Below are positions 7,731 through 13,787 of a stretch of 23,748 nt of DNA, piece by piece (position 1 is the first letter of the stretch; each line of letters starts with the position of its first letter). The notes below the pieces were generated by a model, which saw only the letters and a list, made by a program, of their open reading frames with translations, had not been told where the DNA came from and made no database searches. The DNA comes from Treponema sp. Lineage in GTDB: Bacteria > Spirochaetota > Spirochaetia > Treponematales > UBA12059. Location: positions 1 through 23,748 of the forward strand of contig JAAYUR010000322.1 in NCBI GenBank assembly GCA_012517645.1. Reading direction: 5' to 3'. The translations under genes were made by a program, and so were the position numbers.

Positions 7731-8891
7731 CTATCGACATTCCTCCCGTCCACTGTCCTCTGTCCACTGTCCACCCACATCCCCCCACTCGATGCCTTCT
7801 CCCTCCGGTATGTCCCGGGCGGCCCGGCGACCCGAAAGGACGTCCAGGAACTCCGGGGCCAGGCCGGGGCGCAGGACCTTTTCGGTTCGAAGGGCCGCGA
7901 CGTTTTCCCGGGAGAAGGCGGCCCCCCTGGGGATGGGCCCGAGGGCGTGGAGGCTCCGGTTCGTGCGGCCGTAGTTCGACCTCTCGCTGGGCGCGAGGCG
8001 CTTCCTCCCGTCCCCCAGGACAGCCTCAACCCGAGCCGGACCGTACTCCAGTTCCAGGGCCTCCCGGGCGGATCGGGGGTCTGCGGCCGCGGCTGAAACG
8101 GCATCGGCCATTTTGCGGAATTCCCCGGGGGTGAGGGCGATGGGGTCATCCAGACCGGAATCCGATCGGCAAAGGCAGATGTGCTTTTCCACGATGGAGG
8201 CCCCGGAGCAGACCGCGAGGGTCGGAACCAGGACGGGATCCCGGGAGTGGTCGGACACCCCCACGGCCAGACCTAGAAGAGCCGAGAGCGGCCCCAGGAC
8301 CCGCAGGTTGTAGTCTTCCTCCGGCGCGGGGTAGGCGGTCACGCAGTGAAGCAGGGCCCGGGAGGGGGCGGTTCCCTCCTCCCGGCGGATCCGGTCCACC
8401 GCGCGCTCGATGTCCCCCAGGGTCGAGACTCCGGAGGATAGGATGATCGGGAGGTCCGTTCGGGCGACCTCGTCCAGGAGTTCCAGGTGGTTCAGTTCAG
8501 GGCTGGCGACCTTGAGGACCCGGACCCCGATGCCCACGAGTTCCCGGGCGCTGCGCACTCCGAAGGGCGTGCAGAGGAACAGAAGCCCGAGGGACTCCGC
8601 CTCTTCCTTGAGCTTCTCGAAAAACTCCGGGCCGGTCTCCAGGGCTCGGAATCGGTCGAACAGGGGCACCGGGCCCCCGGGCAGGGGGACCGATCCGGTC
8701 CGGGGGTGTATGATCTCCCGGGCGTAGACATGTTGGAACTTGGCGCAGCCGGCGCCGGATTCCCGGGCCGCGTGGAGAAGCTCGGAAGCCTTTTCCAGGT
8801 CCCCGCCGTGGCCGGTTCCGATTTCCGCTATGACCAGCGGCTTTCCGGGATGATAGGCCGCCCCATCCACTACAAAGCTGTAGGATTCCAC
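7731..8891 (-). CDS. neuB: NeuB/SpsE-family nonulosonic-acid synthase with SAF domain
   Basis: A 386-residue protein of the family that condenses phosphoenolpyruvate with a hexosamine-type sugar to make sialic, legionaminic or pseudaminic acid. LVIAEIGTGHGGDLEKA opens the TIM barrel; KVASPELNHLELL, LSSGVSTLGDI, LHCVTAYPAPEEDYNL, VGVSDHS and VEKHICL are the conserved barrel segments. From about residue 300 comes an antifreeze-like SAF domain (RSLHALGPIPRGAAFSRENV...RDIPEGEGIEW). The exact sugar product cannot be told. The GTG at 8891 has a strong AAGGAGG upstream; upstream in-frame codons lack family similarity. The last 14 or so residues are encoded by the heptamer array and are probably an acquired tail. 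It converges on mutS2. Confidence 0.88.
   Translation of the reverse strand: MESYSFVVDGAAYHPGKPLVIAEIGTGHGGDLEKASELLHAARESGAGCAKFQHVYAREIIHPRTGSVPLPGGPVPLFDRFRALETGPEFFEKLKEEAESLGLLFLCTPFGVRSARELVGIGVRVLKVASPELNHLELLDEVARTDLPIILSSGVSTLGDIERAVDRIRREEGTAPSRALLHCVTAYPAPEEDYNLRVLGPLSALLGLAVGVSDHSRDPVLVPTLAVCSGASIVEKHICLCRSDSGLDDPIALTPGEFRKMADAVSAAAADPRSAREALELEYGPARVEAVLGDGRKRLAPSERSNYGRTNRSLHALGPIPRGAAFSRENVAALRTEKVLRPGLAPEFLDVLSGRRAARDIPEGEGIEWGDVGGQWTEDSGREECR
7748..7775 (-). repeat. Degenerate heptamer array, right copy (inverted)
   Basis: Four 7-base units on the plus strand (GTCCACT, GTCCTCT, GTCCACT, GTCCACC), that is GTGGACA-like units on the minus strand. It is the inverted counterpart of the array at 7662-7689; GTGAACAGCGGAC (7676-7688) can pair with 11 of 13 bases of a GTCCACTGTCCAC stretch here. 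The array is translated as the C-terminal tail of the NeuB-family protein. Confidence 0.65.
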
Positions 8892-8919
8892 CCGGCCTCC
8901 TTGTTTTTTCCGTCGACTC

Positions 8920-8946
8920 TCGACAACCGTCACGCTATCATATAAA
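8920..8946. promoter_or_regulatory. Overlapping divergent promoter elements for neuB and the 9044 gene
   Basis: Plus strand: TCGACA (8920-8925), 15 bases, TATAAA (8941-8946). Minus strand: TATGAT at 8942-8937, with no clear -35. The AT-rich patch stands out in GC-rich surroundings. It would give a leader of about 90 bases to the plus-strand gene and about 40 to neuB. Support is by consensus match only. Confidence 0.4.
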
Positions 8947-8963
8947 CTGGTTCCCTGAAAGCA

Positions 8964-9014
8964 GGTGCCCAACGGCACCGGATTTTCATGGTATACGGAG
9001 CCCGCGGAGCGCGG
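8964..9014 (+). other. Two hairpins in the leader of the small zinc-ribbon gene
   Basis: GGTGCC (8964-8969) and GGCACC (8974-8979) form a perfect 6-bp stem with a 4-base loop, followed after two bases by ATTTT. CCGCG (9002-9006) and CGCGG (9010-9014) form a second, 5-bp stem with a GAG loop. The first could be an attenuator or a weak terminator. The Shine-Dalgarno AAGGAG at 9030-9035 is outside both stems. Confidence 0.35.
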
Positions 9015-9043
9015 ACCCGGGGTGCACACAAGGAGATGCCAGG

Positions 9044-9286
9044 ATGGAACACATCTACTGTGACGTTTGCAAGAAGGAAGTCCACAACCCCGTTCCCGAG
9101 ATCTCTTTTTTCGACTTCGCCCATATCAGCATGTGCGAGTCCTGCAAGGACGACTTGGATGCGGCCGTGAAGTACACGGTGCGCGAGAAATCCCCCTTCG
9201 ACTTCGCCTGGTTCGACGACCTTCGCATGCAGATTCTCAAGCAGGGCATGCAGAAGGGACGAATCGAGATCAAGCGCGCCCGGTAG
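9044..9286 (+). CDS. Small zinc-ribbon protein
   Basis: An 80-residue cytoplasmic protein with two CxxC knuckles, C6/C9 (IYCDVCKKEV) and C31/C34 (MCESCKDD), the spacing of a single zinc ribbon. The second half is helical and basic (LRMQILKQGMQKGRIEIKRAR). I do not recognise a named family. The ribosome binding site AAGGAG is 8 bases before the ATG, so the gene is very likely expressed. It appears monocistronic: upstream is the divergent neuB promoter region and downstream a 372-bp gap. A 7-bp stem (CGCGCCC at 9275-9281 with GGGCGCG at 9305-9311) straddles the stop codon, without a T-tract. Confidence 0.78.
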   Translation: MEHIYCDVCKKEVHNPVPEISFFDFAHISMCESCKDDLDAAVKYTVREKSPFDFAWFDDLRMQILKQGMQKGRIEIKRAR

Positions 9287-9658
9287 GCCTCTCGAGCGTG
9301 CACGGGGCGCGGGGATGATGCCGGATCGGGACTTTCGCGAAGGTTCCCTTTGACGCGTGCCCGCGCCCCCTTGAGCGCCCCCTTCGGCCCGACGGATACG
9401 ACCCTGAACCCCCCGGGCAGTATGGAACCGAACGATACCGCCCGTTCTTTCCGAAAATGTCGGACTTCCGCATTTATTGACATCATTTTACATTATATGA
9501 TATGGTTTTACCGGAGACTTCACCCTCCGCCGCTCCCGCGATAGCAGAACAACCGCAGGTATTGCCCGGGAGCCCGTCGGGTACCCGTCCAATTCGGCCC
9601 GGCCGGTTTGATCCGGCCTCGAAGGCGGCTGATATTCCATTCGTATAAAGGAGCCAGT
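9287..9658 (+). other. Non-coding gap before yebC (372 bp)
   Basis: No convincing gene was seen. The left half (9287-9470) is GC-rich and holds a short direct repeat (GCGCCCCCTT at 9363-9372 and 9375-9384). The middle has a clear AT-rich promoter (9477-9506). The right half would be the transcribed leader of yebC and contains a perfect 6-bp stem GGCCGG/CCGGCC with a 6-base loop (9601-9618) ahead of the Shine-Dalgarno AAAGGAG (9647-9652). An open frame at 9350-9544 runs across the promoter and looks random. Confidence 0.6.
9477..9506 (+). promoter_or_regulatory. Promoter for the yebC-ruv-queA run
   Basis: A perfect TTGACA -35 (9477-9482), an 18-base AT-rich spacer and a TATGGT -10 (9501-9506). 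This is the most AT-rich patch of the neighbourhood. A start near 9513 would give a leader of about 145 bases to the yebC ATG. The -10 matches 4 of 6 consensus positions; a TATGAT at 9496-9501 is closer to consensus but spaced only 13 bases. Confidence 0.6.
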
Positions 9659-10396
9659 ATGTCCGGCCATAGCAAATGGGCGACGATCAAACACAAGAAG
9701 GGCGCCGCGGACGCGAAACGCGGTCAGATGTTCACCAAGCTGATCAAGGAGATTTCCATAGCGGCCCGGATGGGCGGCGGAGATCCCGAGGGCAACCCCC
9801 GGCTTCGCACCGCCGTTCTCAAGGCCCGGGCCGCCAACATGCCCAAGGACAACATCGATCGGGCCATAAAGAAGGGCACCGGAGAACTGGAGGGCGTCAA
9901 TTATGAGGAGCTGGTGTATGAAGCCTATGCGCCCGGCGGGGTCGCTATCCTGATCGAAGTCTTGACGGACAACAAGAACCGCGCCGCCGCGGAAGTCCGA
10001 AACATCCTGACCCGGGCGGGAGGCTCCCTGGCCACCTCCAACGCGGTGCTCCGGCTGTTCAACCGCAAGGGGGTCATATCCCTGGACGGGGAAAAGTACA
10101 GCGAGGACGCGGTCATGGAGGTGGCCCTGGAGGCCGGCGCGGACGATATCCAGAACGAGGACGGAGAGATCGTGATATATACCGCCCCCGAGGCCTTCGA
10201 AACGGTCTACAACGCAGTGATCGCCAAACAGATGGAAACCGACGGCGCCGAGGTCTCCATGATCCCCGAGAGCTACATCGATGTGGACAAGGAAGCGGGC
10301 GGCAAGATCAACAAACTCATCGAGAAGCTCGAGGAGTGCGACGACGTCCAGAACGTCTACCACAACGCGAATATACCCGAAGACGCCGAGGAGTGA
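9659..10396 (+). CDS. yebC: YebC/TACO1-family protein
   Basis: A 245-residue protein starting with the invariant MSGHSKWATIKHKKGAADAKRG. It keeps the rest of the family pattern, including ARAANMPKDNIDRAIKKGTGE, YEAYAPGGVAILIEVLTDNKNRAAAEVR and the C-terminal IPESYIDVD segment. YebC proteins were long annotated as transcription regulators; recent work shows a role in helping ribosomes through proline-rich stretches. AAAGGAG lies 6 bases upstream of the ATG. It heads a run with ruvC, ruvA, ruvB and queA, a linkage seen in many bacteria. Length is normal and no defect is visible. Confidence 0.95.
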   Translation: MSGHSKWATIKHKKGAADAKRGQMFTKLIKEISIAARMGGGDPEGNPRLRTAVLKARAANMPKDNIDRAIKKGTGELEGVNYEELVYEAYAPGGVAILIEVLTDNKNRAAAEVRNILTRAGGSLATSNAVLRLFNRKGVISLDGEKYSEDAVMEVALEAGADDIQNEDGEIVIYTAPEAFETVYNAVIAKQMETDGAEVSMIPESYIDVDKEAGGKINKLIEKLEECDDVQNVYHNANIPEDAEE

Positions 10397-10400
10397 TCCG

Positions 10401-10453
10401 GGCGCTCCGCGCCGAACCCTCCCGCAGGCCACGCCTCCGGGAGGGACGGTTCG
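10401..10453 (+). promoter_or_regulatory. Tandem hairpins hiding the ruvC ribosome binding site
   Basis: Directly after the yebC stop, GGCGC (10401-10405) and GCGCC (10409-10413) form a 5-bp stem with a 3-base loop. Next, CCCTCCCG (10417-10424) pairs perfectly with CGGGAGGG (10438-10445), and inside it AGGC (10426-10429) pairs with GCCT (10433-10436), giving a 12-bp hairpin with a single C-C mismatch. The right arm is the ruvC Shine-Dalgarno. This may tie ruvC translation to ribosomes finishing yebC, or cause partial termination, although no T-run follows. Confidence 0.6.
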
Positions 10454-10952
10454 AATACTCGGCCTGGACCCCGGGCTCGCCTCCACGGGCTGGGGCGTCC
10501 TGGACGCGGATCCCGGCGGAATCCTGTACATAGCCCACGGCTGCATCGCCACGTCCGCCTCGGATCCCCTGGAAAACCGCCTGCTGGACATCTACGAGAG
10601 AGTTCGCGGGATCCTGGACCTCTACGGGCCCGCGGAAGTGGCCATGGAAGCCCTGTACTTCGCCAAAAACGTCACAAGCGCCCTGTCCGTCTCGGAAGCC
10701 AAGGGGGTTCTCAGGCTGACCTGCCGCCTGGCGGGCTTGGCGGTTGTCGAGTACGGCCCCGGCGCGATCAAGCAATCCCTGGTAGGGCAGGGGAGGGCGG
10801 ATAAGACCCAGGTGCAGGAGTTCGTTCGCATGTTCCTGAGGCTTCCGGAAGTCCCTCGCCCCGATCATGCCGCGGACGCCCTGGCCGCGGCGGTTTGCCA
10901 CGCCCATAACCGATGGTTCCCCGAGCGGATCCCGGCAACCGATCCAGGTTGA
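10449..10952 (+). CDS. ruvC: Holliday junction resolvase RuvC (no standard start codon)
   Basis: A 167-residue RNase H-fold endonuclease that cuts Holliday junctions delivered by RuvAB. ILGLDPGLASTGWGV carries the first catalytic Asp, AMEALYFAKN the catalytic Glu, and RPDHAADALAAAVCHAH the last acidic residues. Family alignment puts the first residue at codon 10449, but this codon is GTT; neighbours are ACG (10446) and ATA (10455). No ATG, GTG or TTG occurs in frame between the yebC stop and the conserved DPG. The next in-frame upstream start is an ATG at 10281, deep inside yebC. GGGAGGG (10439-10445) precedes this point with a spacing like that used elsewhere in the window. The true start is therefore uncertain: non-standard, far upstream, or a sequence error. 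Confidence 0.85.
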   Translation, partial: VRILGLDPGLASTGWGVLDADPGGILYIAHGCIATSASDPLENRLLDIYERVRGILDLYGPAEVAMEALYFAKNVTSALSVSEAKGVLRLTCRLAGLAVVEYGPGAIKQSLVGQGRADKTQVQEFVRMFLRLPEVPRPDHAADALAAAVCHAHNRWFPERIPATDPG

Positions 10953-10977
10953 AGCCGAGAACCCGTCGGGGTATACT
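10949..10977 (+). promoter_or_regulatory. Promoter positioned for leaderless ruvA mRNA
   Basis: TTGAAG (10949-10954), a 17-base spacer and TATACT (10972-10977). Six bases separate the -10 from the ruvA ATG, so transcription would begin at or next to the A of the start codon. There is no Shine-Dalgarno before ruvA, which fits a leaderless message. The -35 overlaps the ruvC stop codon. Confidence 0.5.
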
Positions 10978-10983
10978 CGGCGC

Positions 10984-11568
10984 ATGTTCAATTCCCTTCG
11001 CGGAACCATCACGGAAAAACGGTTCGATACCCTACGGGTGGAGAACAACGGTCTGGAATGGGAGTTCTCCGTGCCCGCCCGATCCATAGACGAGTTCGGA
11101 AGCCCGGGCGCGACGACCCGGGTCTATATCCACCTCCTGCACAGGGAGGATCAGATGCGCTTGTTCGGGTTCCCGACGGAACGGGAGCGGGGACTCTTCC
11201 AGGAGCTCCTGAAGGTCGAGGGGATCGGCCCCCGGCAGGCGGTCAAGATCCTTTCCGGGATATCCCCGGACGACCTCGAAGCCGCCCTGGATTCAGAAAA
11301 CCTGGCCCGGCTTCAGCAGGTTCCGGGCCTGGGGGCCAAGACCGCCCAAAAGCTGGTCTTCGCCCTCAAGGGGAAACTACCCGGAACGGCTCCCCTGTCC
11401 TCGAGAGGTCCCTGGGCCGACGTGGCACAAGCCTTGGCGGACATGGGGTACGACCGGAAGCGAGCGGATGAGGCCATCTCGCGGCTGGCGGGCGAACTCG
11501 GGGACTTCACGGGGCCTGAGGCGGAGCAGGAACTCTTCCGTCGGGCGATCCGGGAGCTTTCATCGTGA
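10984..11568 (+). CDS. ruvA: Holliday junction branch-migration protein RuvA
   Basis: A 194-residue protein that binds Holliday junctions as a tetramer and recruits the RuvB motor. The N-terminal OB domain is MFNSLRGTITEKRFDTLRVE to about residue 62 (LLHREDQMRLFGF is the conserved signature). Two helix-hairpin-helix motifs follow, KVEGIGPRQAVKILSG and VPGLGAKTAQKLVFALKGKL. The C-terminal domain (about 145-194), which contacts RuvB, ends with ADMGYDRKRADEAISRL. The ATG at 10984 starts exactly at the conserved N-terminus. The stop overlaps the ruvB GTG start (GTGA). Length is typical. Confidence 0.95.
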   Translation: MFNSLRGTITEKRFDTLRVENNGLEWEFSVPARSIDEFGSPGATTRVYIHLLHREDQMRLFGFPTERERGLFQELLKVEGIGPRQAVKILSGISPDDLEAALDSENLARLQQVPGLGAKTAQKLVFALKGKLPGTAPLSSRGPWADVAQALADMGYDRKRADEAISRLAGELGDFTGPEAEQELFRRAIRELSS

Positions 11569-12710
11569 GGGGAGGGGACGCCCGTACATCCGGACTCGCC
11601 CCGGGATCCGCGGCGCCGGGAGCCGATGACGGGCCTGTCCGCGCCGCGGGATCCGACGCCCTGTCATCGGACGCCCTAGAGACCCCCGCTCCTTCCCGGG
11701 GCATCCTGGATCCGGGGCTTGTGGGAACGGAGGATGAACGGGAAACGGTGCTCCGCCCCCAGCGTCTTTCGGAATTCCTGGGCCAGGAACGTATAAAAGA
11801 GAACCTGTCCGTCTTCATCCGAGCCGCCCGGGAGCGGGGGGAGCCCCTGGACCACGTCTTCCTGCTGGGGCCTCCGGGTCTCGGGAAGACCACCCTCGCC
11901 GGGATCGTAAGCCGGGAGCTCGGGGTGGACTTCAAGGTGACCAGCGCTCCCGCCCTGGAAAAGCCCAAGGACTTGGCGGGGATCCTGACCACCGTTTCGG
12001 AGCGAACGGTGTTCTTTATTGACGAGATACACCGCCTCAAGCCCGCCATCGAGGAGATGCTCTACATAGCCATGGAGGACTACGAGCTGGACTGGATCAT
12101 CGGCCAAGGTCCCTCGGCGCGCACCGTGCGCATCCCCCTGCCGCCCTTCACCCTGGTAGGCGCGACCACCAAGGCGGGGATGGTCTCCAGCCCCCTGGTC
12201 AGCCGTTTCGGCATCTCCCTGCGGTTCGGGTTCTACGAGCCCCGGGAGATCATATTGATCCTGAACCGCTCCGCTTCCATCCTCGGGGTGGAGCTGTCCA
12301 CCGGGGCCGCGGAGCTCCTGGCCGCGTCCAGCCGGGGCACTCCCCGGGTCGCGAACCGCCTGCTCCGGAGGATGAGGGATTTCGCCCAGGTCTTCGGGGA
12401 GGGACGGGTGACCGAGGATGTTGTCCGGGAAGGCCTGGAGCGTCTGGAGGTCGACCGGTACGGCTTGGAGCGCCACGACCGGGAGATCCTTCGCTCGGTC
12501 ATCGAAAAATACGGCGGAGGCCCCGTGGGGGCGGAAACCTTGGCGATCTCCGTGGGAGAGTCGGTGGAGACCCTTGAGGACTATTGCGAGCCCTACCTCA
12601 TACAGGCAGGTTTCCTTCAACGGACCCCTCGGGGACGGGTGGCCGCCCCTCTCGCCTACGAACACCTGGGATACCGAACCGGACATGCGGACGAGCGACT
12701 TCTATTTTGA
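11565..12710 (+). CDS. ruvB: Holliday junction ATPase RuvB with N-terminal extension
   Basis: A 381-residue AAA+ motor that drives branch migration with RuvA. Conserved parts are LRPQRLSEFLGQ (about 63-74), Walker A GPPGLGKT (102-109), Walker B FIDEIHRL (about 151-158), RFGISLRFGFYEP and the C-terminal winged-helix RTPRGRVA. The first 50 or so residues (Ala/Gly/Ser/Asp/Pro-rich, with an SDALSSDALE repeat) are an extension beyond the usual RuvB length; their DNA consists of interleaved inverted repeats (separate entry). The GTG at 11565 overlaps the ruvA stop and has GGGAG 8 bases upstream. An in-frame GTG at 11721 would give a more usual length but has no ribosome binding site. The 3' end overlaps queA by 26 bases. 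Confidence 0.94.
   Translation: MRGGDARTSGLAPGSAAPGADDGPVRAAGSDALSSDALETPAPSRGILDPGLVGTEDERETVLRPQRLSEFLGQERIKENLSVFIRAARERGEPLDHVFLLGPPGLGKTTLAGIVSRELGVDFKVTSAPALEKPKDLAGILTTVSERTVFFIDEIHRLKPAIEEMLYIAMEDYELDWIIGQGPSARTVRIPLPPFTLVGATTKAGMVSSPLVSRFGISLRFGFYEPREIILILNRSASILGVELSTGAAELLAASSRGTPRVANRLLRRMRDFAQVFGEGRVTEDVVREGLERLEVDRYGLERHDREILRSVIEKYGGGPVGAETLAISVGESVETLEDYCEPYLIQAGFLQRTPRGRVAAPLAYEHLGYRTGHADERLLF
11604..11670. repeat. Interleaved inverted repeats in the 5' coding part of ruvB
   Basis: Pair A: GGATCCGCGGCGC (11604-11616) with GCGCCGCGGGATCC (11641-11654), 13 base pairs with one bulged base. Pair B: CCGATGACGGG (11623-11633) with CCCTGTCATCGG (11659-11670), 11 base pairs with one bulged base. 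The order A-B-A'-B' is that of a pseudoknot, so both stems could form together only as such. A direct repeat GACGCCCT (11655-11662, 11670-11677) adds to the structure. All lie in the low-complexity N-terminal extension. Confidence 0.65.
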
Positions 12711-13701
12711 GCTCCCCGAGGACTTGATCGCCCAGCGCCCGTCCGGGGAACGAGGCGCGTCCCGGCTCTTTGTTTTGGATCGGAAGACGGGATCCTTCAC
12801 TCATTCCTCGGTTCGCGAACTGGTGCGCCATCTGCCCCCGAGAGCCCTCCTGGTCTTCAACGACTCCAAGGTCCGGAAGGCCCGCTTGTTCGCCGAGTCC
12901 GAGACGAAGGGGCGGGTGGAGTTCCTGCTCCTGCGACGCCTGGGAGAGCAGACATGGCTGGTCATGACGACCAAAGCCCGCAAACAGGTTCCCGGAAAGA
13001 GGTACTCCTTCCCGGAGGGACTGAAAGGCCGTATCGTCGGAACCGAGTCCGACCTCAGGGTCCTTGAACTCGATCGGCCCATCGACGACGAGTACCTGGA
13101 CCGATGGGGGCACATGCCCCTGCCTCCGTATATCCGCAGGCAGGACGACGATTTCGACGAGGAACGCTACCAGACCGTGTATTCCCGGACCGTGGGATCC
13201 GTCGCGGCCCCTACCGCGGGTCTGCATTTTACCGAAGAGCTCCTCGCGTCCCTCCCGGCTGCGGGAATCGAGACCGTCCATGTCACCCTGCATGTGGGGT
13301 TGGGTACCTTTTTGCCCGTCCGATCGAAGCAGGTGGAAGACCATGTCATGCACGAGGAAGAGTACTGCGTGCCCGAAGCGGCTGCCGAGGCCGTGAACCG
13401 CGCCCGAGGTGAAGGTCGGCCTGTCGTGGCCGTTGGGACGACAAGCGTCCGGACTTTGGAAAGCGCCTGGAGGGACGGTGCCCTGAGGGCCGGAACGGGA
13501 TCGACCAACATTTTTCTCTACCCGGGGCGAACCTTCCAGGCGGTGGACGCCCTGTTCACCAATTTTCACACCCCCGAGTCCACCCTGCTCATGCTCGTTT
13601 CCGCCTTCGCAGGAAAGGATCTGATCCTGAAGGCCTACGAGGAAGCGATCCGTCTGGGTTACCGATTTTTCAGCTACGGGGACGCGATGCTGATCCTCTA
13701 G
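12685..13701 (+). CDS. queA: tRNA ribosyltransferase-isomerase QueA
   Basis: A 338-residue enzyme that transfers and isomerises the ribosyl part of S-adenosylmethionine onto 7-aminomethyl-7-deazaguanine in tRNA, giving epoxyqueuosine. The N-terminus TSDFYFELPEDLIAQRP is diagnostic. Further conserved parts are LLVFNDSKVRKARL, GHMPLPPYIRR, YQTVYSRTVGSVAAPTAGLHFTEELL, HVTLHVGLGTFLPV, AVGTTSVRTLESA and TNFHTPESTLLMLVSAFAG. The ATG at 12685 lies inside the last codons of ruvB, a 26-base overlap, and has no strong ribosome binding site, so it probably relies on coupling with ruvB. It is the last gene of the run; 86 bases later a convergent gene ends. Confidence 0.95.
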   Translation: MRTSDFYFELPEDLIAQRPSGERGASRLFVLDRKTGSFTHSSVRELVRHLPPRALLVFNDSKVRKARLFAESETKGRVEFLLLRRLGEQTWLVMTTKARKQVPGKRYSFPEGLKGRIVGTESDLRVLELDRPIDDEYLDRWGHMPLPPYIRRQDDDFDEERYQTVYSRTVGSVAAPTAGLHFTEELLASLPAAGIETVHVTLHVGLGTFLPVRSKQVEDHVMHEEEYCVPEAAAEAVNRARGEGRPVVAVGTTSVRTLESAWRDGALRAGTGSTNIFLYPGRTFQAVDALFTNFHTPESTLLMLVSAFAGKDLILKAYEEAIRLGYRFFSYGDAMLIL

Positions 13702-13704
13702 GAG

Positions 13705-13740
13705 CCCGTCGAAACCCGTCCGAAACCCGAGTGGGGACTC
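13705..13740. repeat. Short direct repeat and small stem between queA and the PilZ-like gene
   Basis: CCCGTCGAAA (13705-13714) and CCCGTCCGAAA (13715-13725) are near-identical direct copies, followed by CCCGAG. A 4-bp stem GAGT/ACTC with a GGGG loop (13729-13740) follows. There is no T-run, so I do not call it a terminator. Confidence 0.3.
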
Positions 13741-13787
13741 ACAGGACGCCTCCCGGACCGCGCTTGGAATTCAGCTCGATGACCGGT

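Noticed and set aside
7662..7775. CRISPR array
   Set aside because: Units are 7 bases with no unique spacers, arranged as two inverted tandem blocks, and no cas gene is present.
8964..8986. Hairpin plus ATTTT as a terminator for neuB or the next gene
   Set aside because: It lies in the leader between divergent genes, the stem has 6 bp and the T-run only 4, so it is listed only as a leader hairpin.
8892..9029. Longer N-terminus for the NeuB-like protein
   Set aside because: The added residues show no family similarity and cross the promoter region; GTG 8891 has a strong AAGGAGG.
9287..9476. tRNA or other structured RNA gene in the longest gap
   Set aside because: No cloverleaf, T-loop GTTCRA-type signature in the right context or known RNA motif was found by eye.
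9350..9544. A 64-codon open frame in the gap before yebC
   Set aside because: It runs through the TTGACA promoter, has no ribosome binding site and its translation looks random.
10281..10448. Upstream ATG giving a longer RuvC
   Set aside because: The extra residues lie in another frame of the conserved yebC 3' end and are Ser/Thr/Arg-rich without RuvC similarity. Kept only as a possibility in the start-codon finding.
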